NCBI RefSeq assembly: GCF_006438785.1
Contig: NZ_RCZB01000002.1
Location: forward strand, 124,001-188,000
Source of the DNA: Rhodanobacter glycinis
GTDB taxonomy: Bacteria > Pseudomonadota > Gammaproteobacteria > Xanthomonadales > Rhodanobacteraceae
Direction of reading: 5' to 3'
DNA length: 64,000 nt
In this document: in pieces, positions 48,620 to 58,200 of the stretch
Numbering within the stretch: position 1 is the first letter of the stretch
Layout: every line of letters starts with the position of its first letter
Position numbers and translations under genes: made by a program
Notes under the pieces: model-generated
What the model saw: the letters and a program-made list of their open reading frames with translations, nothing else
Database searches by the model: none
What the model was told of the DNA's origin: nothing

Positions 48620-49408
48620 ATGACCGGGGCGCAGCCACCACACATTCTGGTTATCGACGACGAGCCCGACGCGCTCGGCGCGCCGTTCGCCGCAATGCGC
48701 GCAAGTGGCTGGCGGCTAAGCCTGGCCACCGACGGCGCGCAGGGTTGCCGCCGCGCGGAACTGCTGGCGCCCGACTTGATCCTGTTGGATGTGCGCCTGC
48801 CAGGCATGGACGGTTTTGCGGTATGCCGGCGCCTGCGCGAGTCGCCGCGGACCTGCGCGATTCCGGTGCTGTTCCTGACCATCGCGGGAGCACCCGAAGA
48901 GCGCTTGGAAGGACTCACCCAAGGCGCGGTCGATTACGTCATGAAGTCCTGCCCTCCGGCCGAGTTGCTCGCGCGCATACAGATCCATCTCGAACTGGCG
49001 CGCCGCCATGCGAAACCGGCGCATGGCGATACGCCAGCCATGCCGGACACCGAGGTGATCTTGCGTGCCGCCACGCGGCTGATCAGCGAGGAGCTCGCCG
49101 CATTACCGCCACTGGCAGTGATCGCCGAACGCGTGGGGGTGACCGAGAACCGCCTTTCGGCGATCTTCCGCCGGCAACTGGGCACCACAATGTTTGCCTG
49201 GATTCGCGAGGAGCGATTGCGTCAGGGCCGCCGCTTGCTGGCCGATACGACGTTGGACGTGCAGGCGATCGCCAATGCGGTCGGCTTCCGCGGAGCAGGC
49301 AACTTCAGCACCGCCTTCCGCGAGCGTCACGGCTTCACCCCGAGCCGCTACCGCGAGGAATTGCGCGCCGGCCATGTTGTTGCGGAAGGCCATGATGACG
49401 TCCGCTGA
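48620..49408 (+). CDS. Response regulator with AraC-type DNA-binding domain
   Basis: This 262-residue protein has a receiver domain with acidic pair D13/D14, phosphoacceptor D57 in L-I-L-L-D-V-R-L-P-G and K109 in Y-V-M-K-S-C. An AraC-type double HTH occupies the C-terminal 100 residues (A-V-I-A-E-R-V-G-V-T-E-N-R-L-S-A-I-F-R-R, then I-A-N-A-V-G-F-R-G-A-G-N-F-S-T-A-F-R-E-R-H-G-F-T-P-S-R-Y-R). GGAGGG precedes the ATG. The stop is 17 bases inside the downstream kinase gene, so the pair is coupled and cognate. Confidence 0.92.
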   Translation: MTGAQPPHILVIDDEPDALGAPFAAMRASGWRLSLATDGAQGCRRAELLAPDLILLDVRLPGMDGFAVCRRLRESPRTCAIPVLFLTIAGAPEERLEGLTQGAVDYVMKSCPPAELLARIQIHLELARRHAKPAHGDTPAMPDTEVILRAATRLISEELAALPPLAVIAERVGVTENRLSAIFRRQLGTTMFAWIREERLRQGRRLLADTTLDVQAIANAVGFRGAGNFSTAFRERHGFTPSRYREELRAGHVVAEGHDDVR

Positions 49409-51854
49409 GCAAGCAGCGCACCCGATGTTGCGCCTGCTGCTCGCCGTGGTGTTGGGCCTGCTTCCCTTGCTCGCACAGGCGACCATGTCCGACTGCGTGG
49501 CCGCCGGTCGAGACCTGTCGGCGGTGACGCAGGTACTGGAAGATCCGGGCGGCACACTTACGCCCGACGTAGTGCTGCGCCGCACCGGTGCGGACTGGCG
49601 CCCGGCCAGCGTGCGTTCGCTGCAGCCGGGCTACAGCGCCTCCGCCTGGTGGCTGCGGATACGGTTGCGCAATCCGGGCCATGAAGCCTGCGCCGCCTGG
49701 CTGTTGGCGGGGCCGGCGCAATTGCGCGATGTGCAGGCTTTCCTGCCACGCCAGGATGGAGGTTGGACACACATGGTGGCTGGCGCGGACCACCCGTTGA
49801 ACGCATGGCCCGCGCCCGTTCGCCAGCCGGTGTTTCCGCTCACCCTGGAGGCCGCGACCGACTCCGTTGTGCTGCTGCGCATCAGCAGCCCGGGGCGGCG
49901 TCTGGCCTTCACTCCGCAACTGTGGGCCGAGCACGCCTTCGAACGCGCGCGCATCTTCGAGAGCCTCGTCGATGGCGCGGTATTCGGGGCGATGCTGTTG
50001 CTGGTGTGTTTCGGCGTAGCGTTGGGCGGCGTGTTCCGGCGACCCCGGCTGGTCTACCTCGCGCTGGCGGTGCTGGCCTATACGTTCTATGTGGGCCTGC
50101 TCTACAACTACGGCTACGTCCACCTGTGGCCCGGCAACGGCGCGCTCAACGATTGGCTCACCCGTTTCATGATGGCCATGACGTTCTTCGCGGGCAACCT
50201 TTACTTCTGCGACGTACTGCGCGTGTCGCGCCTGCACCGTGCCTGGAGCCTCGCCTTGGCGGCGATCCGGTCTGCTTTCTTGCTGCTGGCGCTGGGAAGC
50301 CAGTGGATCGAGCCGGGGCTGTGGCAGGCGACGATCCATCGGATCGATTCGGTGGCGGTGCTGCTGCTGCTGGTCGTGCTGGCCATCCAGTTGCGCCAGC
50401 GTGCTGTCGGCTGGTTTCCGCCGACACTGTTGGCGCTCGGCTTGCTGGAACCGGCGATGCGTGCGGCCTATCGCGTGGGCCTGCATACCTTCTACACCGC
50501 CGACAACCACCTGTTCTCGGTCACGGTGCTGCCCGGCGGTGTGATCCTGATCGCCACACTGATCAGCCAGATGGCGAAGGCACGGCGCAACGAACTGAAC
50601 GCCAAGGAGGCACTGGAACGCCAGCGCGAGACCGAACGCACCCGTCTGGAGGAACTGGTGGGTCTGCGCACCACCCAACTGCAGCAGGCATTGCGCGCGC
50701 GTAGCGGGCTGCTGGCGCGGATCGGGCACGACCTGCGCGCGCCGCTGGCGGCGATGCTGGACTCGGCGCGCCAATGGCAGGCTGGCGCCGTTGAAAAGAA
50801 TTTTCCCCGCGTGATCGAACGCAACGCGCGCCACCAGATGGAAATGATTGACGAGCTGGTGGAGTTCTCCCGCGATGAGCTGGCGGAGTTGGAGCTGATC
50901 GAGGCGCCCGGTTACCTGCATGGTTTCCTGCACGAGGTGGCCGAGCAGGCCCACCTCGAGGCGGCGCGGCGCGGCAACACGCTCGAATGCCGGTTCGCCG
51001 AGGACCTGCCGCCGGTGGTGGTGGCCGACTTCCGCCGCTTGCGCCAGGTGTTGGCGAACCTGCTGGGCAATGCGGCCAAGTTCACACGCGACGGACGCGT
51101 CGTGTTTGCGGTACAGGCCCGACCGGCTACGCCGGGCCAGATCTGCCTGGCCGTCGCCGTGGAAGACAACGGTATGGGCATTCCGCAGGCCGAGCGCGGG
51201 CGGCTGCTGCAGCCGTTCGCCCGTGGCAGCAACGCCGGCAGCCACGAGGGCAGCGGCCTGGGTTTGGCGATCGTGACGCAGTTGCTGCAGCTGATGGGCG
51301 GTACTTTGCGCATGGAGGACGCGTCCGGCGGTGGCAGCCGGTTTGCCTTCGAGCTGGCCCTTCCGATCGCCGACGAAGAGGCGATCGAAACCGGCGGCGA
51401 AGTTCCAACTGTCGCGGTCGATGGGGCTGGACGGACCGTGCTGGTGGTCGACGATCAACTGCAGAATCGCGAGCTGCTGTGCGACCTGCTTGATGGCTTC
51501 GGCTTTGTCGCTCTCGCCGCCGCCGACGGGCATGTGGCGCTGCACCTGCTGCGGGAGCGCAACGTGGATCTGGTAGTGACCGATCAATGCATGGATGGCC
51601 TGGACGGCTGGGGCCTGCTGGCTGCCGTACGCGCGCAATGGCCGCGCCTGCCGGTGCTGCTCTATTCCGCCGCGCCGCCTCGCCGTCCCGAGGGAGCCGA
51701 GTCCGCGCTCGCGTTCGATGCTTGTCTGCTCAAGCCCCTGCAGCCCGATGCGCTGCTGTCCCAGATAGCTGAGCTGGCTGGGGCTTCGGCTTCCGGTCTG
51801 ACCGGAGTCGAACCGGCCCGCCTTTCCCGCTGGGATCCGGCCCGCGTGTCGTAA
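49392..51854 (+). CDS. Hybrid sensor histidine kinase with 7TM-DISM input
   Basis: This 820-residue protein has a signal-like first helix (about 12-32). A periplasmic beta domain follows (7TMR-DISMED2-like, about 40-180). Next are seven membrane helices (7TM-DISM, about 195-400) and a coiled coil (about 400-435). The DHp domain has H446 in R-I-G-H-D-L-R-A-P-L. An HATPase domain (N-L-L-G-N-A-A-K-F, E-D-N-G-M-G-I, G-S-G-L-G-L-A-I-V) precedes a C-terminal receiver with D731 in V-V-T-D-Q-C-M-D-G. The ATG at 49392 overlaps the response-regulator gene. The periplasmic domain may sense carbohydrate-like ligands, as in related proteins. Confidence 0.9.
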   Translation: MMTSAEQAAHPMLRLLLAVVLGLLPLLAQATMSDCVAAGRDLSAVTQVLEDPGGTLTPDVVLRRTGADWRPASVRSLQPGYSASAWWLRIRLRNPGHEACAAWLLAGPAQLRDVQAFLPRQDGGWTHMVAGADHPLNAWPAPVRQPVFPLTLEAATDSVVLLRISSPGRRLAFTPQLWAEHAFERARIFESLVDGAVFGAMLLLVCFGVALGGVFRRPRLVYLALAVLAYTFYVGLLYNYGYVHLWPGNGALNDWLTRFMMAMTFFAGNLYFCDVLRVSRLHRAWSLALAAIRSAFLLLALGSQWIEPGLWQATIHRIDSVAVLLLLVVLAIQLRQRAVGWFPPTLLALGLLEPAMRAAYRVGLHTFYTADNHLFSVTVLPGGVILIATLISQMAKARRNELNAKEALERQRETERTRLEELVGLRTTQLQQALRARSGLLARIGHDLRAPLAAMLDSARQWQAGAVEKNFPRVIERNARHQMEMIDELVEFSRDELAELELIEAPGYLHGFLHEVAEQAHLEAARRGNTLECRFAEDLPPVVVADFRRLRQVLANLLGNAAKFTRDGRVVFAVQARPATPGQICLAVAVEDNGMGIPQAERGRLLQPFARGSNAGSHEGSGLGLAIVTQLLQLMGGTLRMEDASGGGSRFAFELALPIADEEAIETGGEVPTVAVDGAGRTVLVVDDQLQNRELLCDLLDGFGFVALAAADGHVALHLLRERNVDLVVTDQCMDGLDGWGLLAAVRAQWPRLPVLLYSAAPPRRPEGAESALAFDACLLKPLQPDALLSQIAELAGASASGLTGVEPARLSRWDPARVS

Positions 51855-51993
51855 TGCGACCCAAAGGCAGGCCTTCTGAAAAAAAGTCCGCTGTTCTCAA
51901 CCGTGGACGAGTGGCTCGGGCAAAGGCCACACGCCCAGCCAAGCCCATGAAATTACCGTTCTAGCCCATCGGACATGTGGATTTCCATCCATG

Positions 51994-52012
51994 TGTCACG
52001 ACAAGCGTGACA
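51994..52012. promoter_or_regulatory. 19-bp palindrome, putative operator
   Basis: TGTCACG, ACAAG, CGTGACA: perfect 7-bp arms around a 5-nt centre. It ends 24 bp before a consensus -35 box and about 260 bp before the giant surface-protein gene. Position and symmetry suit an activator site. The regulator is not identified. Confidence 0.5.
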
Positions 52013-52035
52013 TACGATCACGCTATAACGTCTTC

Positions 52036-52064
52036 TTGACACCTGGAAAGAGGGCTAGTATGCC
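52036..52064 (+). promoter_or_regulatory. Sigma-70-type promoter for the giant surface-protein gene
   Basis: A perfect TTGACA (52036-52041), a 17-bp spacer, and TATGCC (52059-52064), a poor -10. The leader to the ATG at 52270 would be about 200 nt. The rest of the 51855-52269 intergenic region shows no gene. Confidence 0.45.
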
Positions 52065-52269
52065 CTCGCGCGCAGCTGCGCCGACGATTCATTCGACGGC
52101 GCACGCGCCTCGGGCACAGCCTTAACAGGGGGCTCCTCCGAAGTCATCCAACCAGCCGCCAAACGCGGCCGGGCGGGCGTGTTTGTCGGTTGCACCGGTA
52201 CGTCGGATGGCGGGGCCGGAGTGGCCGGGCAGACGCGCCGGCGCCCGCGCAGCAGCGAGAGCCAGTTTT

Positions 52270-55200
52270 ATGTCCACTCAGCCCCAGGTTCCATTTCGCC
52301 GACGCGGCGTCCCGCTAGTTGCCCGCACCCGGCCGCGTCGCGGATGGCGTGCATGCGTGGCGCTGGCTGCGCTCTTGTGCAGCGCTCAGGCGTTCGCGGC
52401 GGTGGACTTGGTGCTCAATCACACCGACACCGGCTACGACCCGATGCCGGCCGGCGGCATCGTCCAATACACCCTGCGCGTGGACAACAACGGCAGCACC
52501 GGCGCCACCGGTGTGGTGCTGACGGACAATCTGCCCTCGGGCACCAGCTTCGTCGGCAGCAGCAGTACCCAAGGCAGCTGCGCAGCTCCGGTGGGCAACG
52601 TGCTGACCTGCAACCTGGGCTCGGTGGCGTCGCTGGGGACGGCTACGGTGACCGTGCAGGTCCGCGCGCCGACACCCGGGTTGATCAGCGAAACCGCCTC
52701 GGTCAGTTCGAGCGAGGCCGACACCGATACGTCCAACAACCTCAACATCACCCAGCAGACCACGATCACGCAGGGGGCGGATCTGGGGCTCACGCTGAGC
52801 GCCAGCCTCCCGAGCGTGCAGGCAGGCAGCTCGCTCGCCTATAACTTCAGCGTCACCAACCAGGGCCCGGACACAGCCAGCAACGTGCGCGTGAGCGGCA
52901 CGCTGCCGCCCGGCTTCAACCCCTCCGGCTCGTTGCCGGCCGGATGCAGCGTCGCCGTCGGCGTGCTCACCTGCGATCTGTCCGGCACGATCGCCAGCGG
53001 CGCCTCGCGCGCGGTAGGCCCGGTCAACGGCGTGATCTCCGCCGGCGGCGGCTCGACCGTGACCTTCGCCGCCAGCGTGTCCGTGACATCGGGCAGTGCG
53101 GCGCAGGATCCGGCCAGCACCAACAACACCTCGACGGTGAGCACCGCGGTCACCACCGGCAGCGACGTGCGGTTGACCAAGCAGGCCAGCGTGGCTTCGC
53201 CGGTGCTGACCTCGACCAACTTCACTTACACGCTGAAGACGCTATACACCGGTGACGCGCCGCAGGACCTAGTCGTCACCGACGCGGTTCCGGCCAACTT
53301 CCAGATTCTCAGCCCGTCTTCGTTCACCAGCAACGGCTGGGCCTGCACGGTCAGCGGGCAGAACCTGCAGTGCACGCGCGCCGCAGGCGGCGCCGGCGCG
53401 GGCAACGACGTCAACGTCGGCGACATCGTGCTGCAGGCCAAGGCGGTCACGCCTGGCAACGGCGTGATCAACCTCGCGACCGTCAACAGCAGCACCCCCG
53501 ACCCGGATTCCAGCAACAACACCGGGCAGGCCACGTTGACCGTGGTGGCGCCCACCGCCGATCTGTACGCCAGCAAGACCGGACCCAACCCGGCGCTGGC
53601 GAGCGCCGGTTCGCACTGGACCTGGACCATCGGCATGGGCAACGTCGGCCCGGCAATCCTGGTCGGCAACGCGGTGATGACCGACACGTTACCCGTGGGC
53701 ATCACGCTCAACAGCTACACCGCCCTGAACGGCTGGAGCTGCAGCCCGGCGGCACCCTTCACCGCCAGTGCGGGCAACCAGACGGTCACCTGCACGCGGA
53801 TCTACAGCGGGGCCGGGCTCGCCGTCGGCGCCAAGACGCCGACGGTCAGTTACGACGTCAGCGCCGCCAGCGACGGCAGCTACAACAACACCGTGTGCGC
53901 CTCAGCCACCGCCTCGGGCAGCGATACGCCCGCGGCGGACGGCAACAGTTCCAACGACTGCGCCAGTTCGGGCGTGGGCGTGCAGCCCTCGACCGAGTCC
54001 GCCAACCTGCAGCTCCACAAGAGCGTGAGTCCGGCCACGGTTCCGGCGGGCGACGTGCTCACCTACACGATGGAGATCGTCAACGCCGGGCCCGCCACCG
54101 CCGCAAACGTGGTGCTCAGCGACACGCTGGACACGCTGATCAACAACGGCGTCGGCCCAACAGGGAAGGGCTTCATCGACGCCACGATAGCCGCGGGCAA
54201 CGCGACCGGCGGCAGCTGTACGAGCACAGCGCCGGTTGCCAACGTGCGCGCGCTGAGCTGCAGCTTCACCAGCGTGCCGGTGTGCACCGCCGGCAGCAAT
54301 TGCCCGGTGGTGACGGTGCACGTGCGCCCCGGTGGCGACGGCGGCACACGTGTCAACAATGCCGATGCGGTGTCCAACACCACCGCCGATCCGGACTACT
54401 CCGACAACGGCGACAGCGCCTCCAACCAGGTCGACGCACGCGCCGACGTCAGCGTGACCAAGACCGCGACGCCTTCGCCCGCCGTTGCCGGCCAGACGCT
54501 TACGTACGTGATCACCGCGCGCAATGCCGGCCCCAGCCGGGCGCAGACGGTGGGCGTCACCGACACGCTGCCGCTGGACGTGACGTTCGTCTCCGCTGCC
54601 CCGAGCGGTGGCGGGAGCTGCACCACTGCGCCGGTCGTCGGCGCCACCATCAACGCCGGCAATCGGACGCTTGCCTGCGGCTGGGGCAGCATCGCCAACG
54701 CCGCACAACAGACCGTCACGGTGAAGGTGCGCCCGAACACCGTCACGCGCGGCATCACGCTGACCAACGGCGTGACCGTCAACACCGCGACGACCGAAAC
54801 CGACACCACCAACAACAGCGCATCGGTCGACACGCCGGTGAGCGTGCCGGCACTGGACCTGCTCGCCAACATCAGCGACAGCCCCGATCCGGTGGCCGTC
54901 GGCGACCTGGTGACCTACACCCTCACGGTCACCAACAACGGCCCCTCCTTCGCGGAGAATGTGCGACTGATCGATGCATTACCGGCGAGCAAGCTGAGCT
55001 TCGTCTCGCTCTCGTCACCCGCGGGTGCCAGCTGCACCAGCCCGGCGATCGGCGCCATCGGCGGCAACGTCGATTGCCAGCTCGGCGGCCTGGCGGCCAA
55101 TGCCAGCCTGCAGGTCACCGTGCAGATGAAGGGCGAAGCCAAGGGCACTGACACCAGCACGCTGACCGTCAGCTCCGACGAGACGATCGCCGGCTTCGAC

Positions 55201-58200
55201 AGCCAGATGGGCAACAACACCGTCACCGAGCAGACCACCGTGCGCCCGAAGGCCGACATGGAAGTGGTCAGCAAGACCGCCGTACCGGGCACGGTCGGCC
55301 TGCGCGAAGCCTTCAACTACCAGATCAGCGTCACCAACCACGGCCCTGGCGTCGGCGACAACGTGCAAGTCGCGGACAGCCTGCCCGCGGGCATGGTGCT
55401 CACCGGCACGCCGAGCGTGGTGCCGGGCAACACGGCCGATTTTCCCTCGCTGCCGGGTGCGCCCTGCACGGGCAACGCGGGCGCGGGCAGTTTCGTCTGC
55501 AGCCTGGGCGATGACGTCGCGCCGGGCGCCAACGCGATGATCACCGTGCCGGTGATCATCACCACGGCGCCGGCCGGCGCCAGTCCCGGCACGCTGACCA
55601 ATACCGCGACCGTGAGCACCAACTCCAAGGACGAGGTGCCGTCGAACAACAGCAAGACCGGTCCGGTGCAGGTGCAGACCGCGACTCTGGCCGGCCACGT
55701 CTACAACGACGCCAACGCCAGCGGCGGCCGCGACGGCGGCGAAGCGGGCATCGCGGGCGTGACGGTGAAGATTGCCGGCACGGCGCCCGACGGTACGCCG
55801 GTCACCTTCACCGCCACCACCGTGGCCGACGGCAGCTACAGCTTCAGCAAGCTGCCGGCCGGCACGTACAGCGTGACCGAAACCCAGCCCTCCGGCTGGC
55901 TCGATGGCGGCGATAGTCCCGGCAGCGCCGGCGGTACGGCCGCGATCGCGCCCGGCGACCAGATCAGCGGCGTCACGCTCATCTCCAGCAGCGCGGCCAC
56001 GAATTACGACTTCGGCGAATATACGCAGGGCACGCTGGCCGGCGTGGTCTACCGTGACCTCAACAACGACGGCGTGCATGCCGGCGCGGGCGAGACCGGC
56101 ATCGCCGGTGTCGTGCTAACGCTCACCGGTACCGACGACCTCAGTCAGGCGGTCAGCCTCACCACCACAACCGCGGCGGACGGCAGCTACAGCTTCGGCC
56201 CGCTGCGCCCGGGCACCTATACGGTGACCGAGACGCCGCCGGCCGGCTTCCTCCCGGGCAAAGCGACCCCGGGCGCGGGCACCGCCGCTGCGGGCAGCGC
56301 AGCGGGCGATGGCAACAGCATCGCCGGCGTCACGCTCACCGCCGGCCAGGGCGGCAGCGCCTTCAACTTCGGCGAACTGCCGCCGACCGGCCTGGCGGGC
56401 TTCGTCTACGTCGACTCCAACCGCAACGGCGCTCGCGACGGCGGCGAAACCGCGGGCATCGCGGGCGCCGCCGTGACCCTCACCGGCACTGACGACCAGG
56501 GCACGCCGGTCAATCTGACCACCACTACGGATGCCAGCGGCGCGTACCACTTCGACAACCTGCGCCCAGGCACCTACAGCGTCATCGAGACCCAGCCGGC
56601 GGCGTGGGACGACGGCGGCGACAGCGTCGGCAGCCTGGGCGGCACGCTGGGCAACGACACGGTCAGCGCGATCACGCTGGCCGCTGGCCAGAACGGCACC
56701 GGCTACAACTTCGGCGAGCTGGGCCAGGGCCTGGCCGGCTTCGTCTACGTCGACAGCAACGGCAACGGCACGCGCGACGCGGGCGAGCCGGGTATTGCGG
56801 GCGTGACGCTGGTTGCCGCCCCGTTGGGCGGCGGTACGCCAGTCAGTGCCACCTCCGATGCCAGCGGTGCGTACCTGTTCGCCGACCTGCCTGCAGGCAG
56901 CTGGCGCATCGACGAAACGCAGCCGGCCGACTACGTGGATAGCGGCGACAGCGTCGGTTCGCTGGGCGGCTCGCTGGCCGGCAGCGACACCATCACCTCG
57001 ATCCCGCTGGGCGTGACCCAGGTCGGCACCAACTACAACTTCGGCGAAGGTGCCGGCCGCCTGGCGGGCAGCGTGTACATCGACAGCAACGGCAATGGCG
57101 TGCGCGATACCAGCGAACCGGGCATTGCGGGCGTCACCGTCGTTCTCGGCGGTACCGACATGCACGGCGCGGCGGTCAGCCGCACGGCGACCACCGACGC
57201 CAGCGGTGCCTACCTGTTCAACGACCTGCTGCCGTCCAACGGCGCCGGCTACACCCTCACCGAGACCCAGCCGGGCGCTTATGCCGATGGTGCCGAACAC
57301 CCGGGCAACCTCGGCGGCAGCGCGGGCGCGGCTGGCACCAGCACCATCGGCGGCATCGTCGTCGGTGCGGGCGGCCAGGGCATTGCCTACGACTTCGGCG
57401 AACTGACCGGCGGCATCGCCGGCAGCGCCTACGTCGACGCCGACAACGACGGTGTGCGCGACACGGGCGAGAAGGGCATCGCAGGCGTCACCGTGCACCT
57501 GACCGGCACCGACGTCGACGGCAACCCGGTCGACCGTACGCTGGTCACCGGCGCCGACGGCAACTACGTCTTCGACGGCCTGACCCACGCCGGTCCGGGC
57601 GGCTATACCGTCACCGAGACGCAGCCGGCGGGCTACCTCGATGGCAAGGCCGTGCCGGGCATGGTCGACGGTTCGCCCTGTGCGGCATGCGACATCGCCA
57701 CGGCCAACCGCACCGCGACCATCGCCTTCGATCCGGGCCAGACATTCTCCGGCTTCGATTTCCCCGAGCTCTCGCCGGGCTCCCTCGCCGGCAGCGTGTA
57801 TGACGACGTCGACGGCAACGGCGTGCTCGGCAAGGACGAGGCGCTGGCGGGCGTGACCCTGACCCTGACCGGCACCGACGACCAGGGCAAGGCGATCAAC
57901 CTGACCGCCACCACCGCGGCCGACGGCAGCTACCACTTCGACAACCTGCGCCCGGGCACCTACGTGGTCACCGAGACGCAGCCCGCAGGCCTGGCCGACA
58001 TCGGCAGCCACGCCGGCAATCTCGGCGGCAGCACCAGCACCAACGCGATCTCCGCCATCGTGCTGACCTCGGGCGCGGCCGGCACCGGCTACGACTTCCT
58101 CGAACAGGGCGGCCTGCTGGCGGGTTCGGTGTTCTTCGACAAGAACGCCAACGGACAGCGCGATGCCGGCGAACCGGGCCTGCCCGGCGTGACCATCACG

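Noticed and set aside
49335-51638. 767-codon minus-strand open frame opposite the hybrid kinase
   Set aside because: The composition is Gln/His/Arg-rich, typical of antisense frames in this GC range. The plus strand has complete kinase motifs.
51864-51885. Short AAGG-CAGG-CCTT hairpin after the hybrid kinase gene
   Set aside because: The stem is only 4 bp and an A-run rather than a T-run follows on the coding strand, so it is not a terminator.
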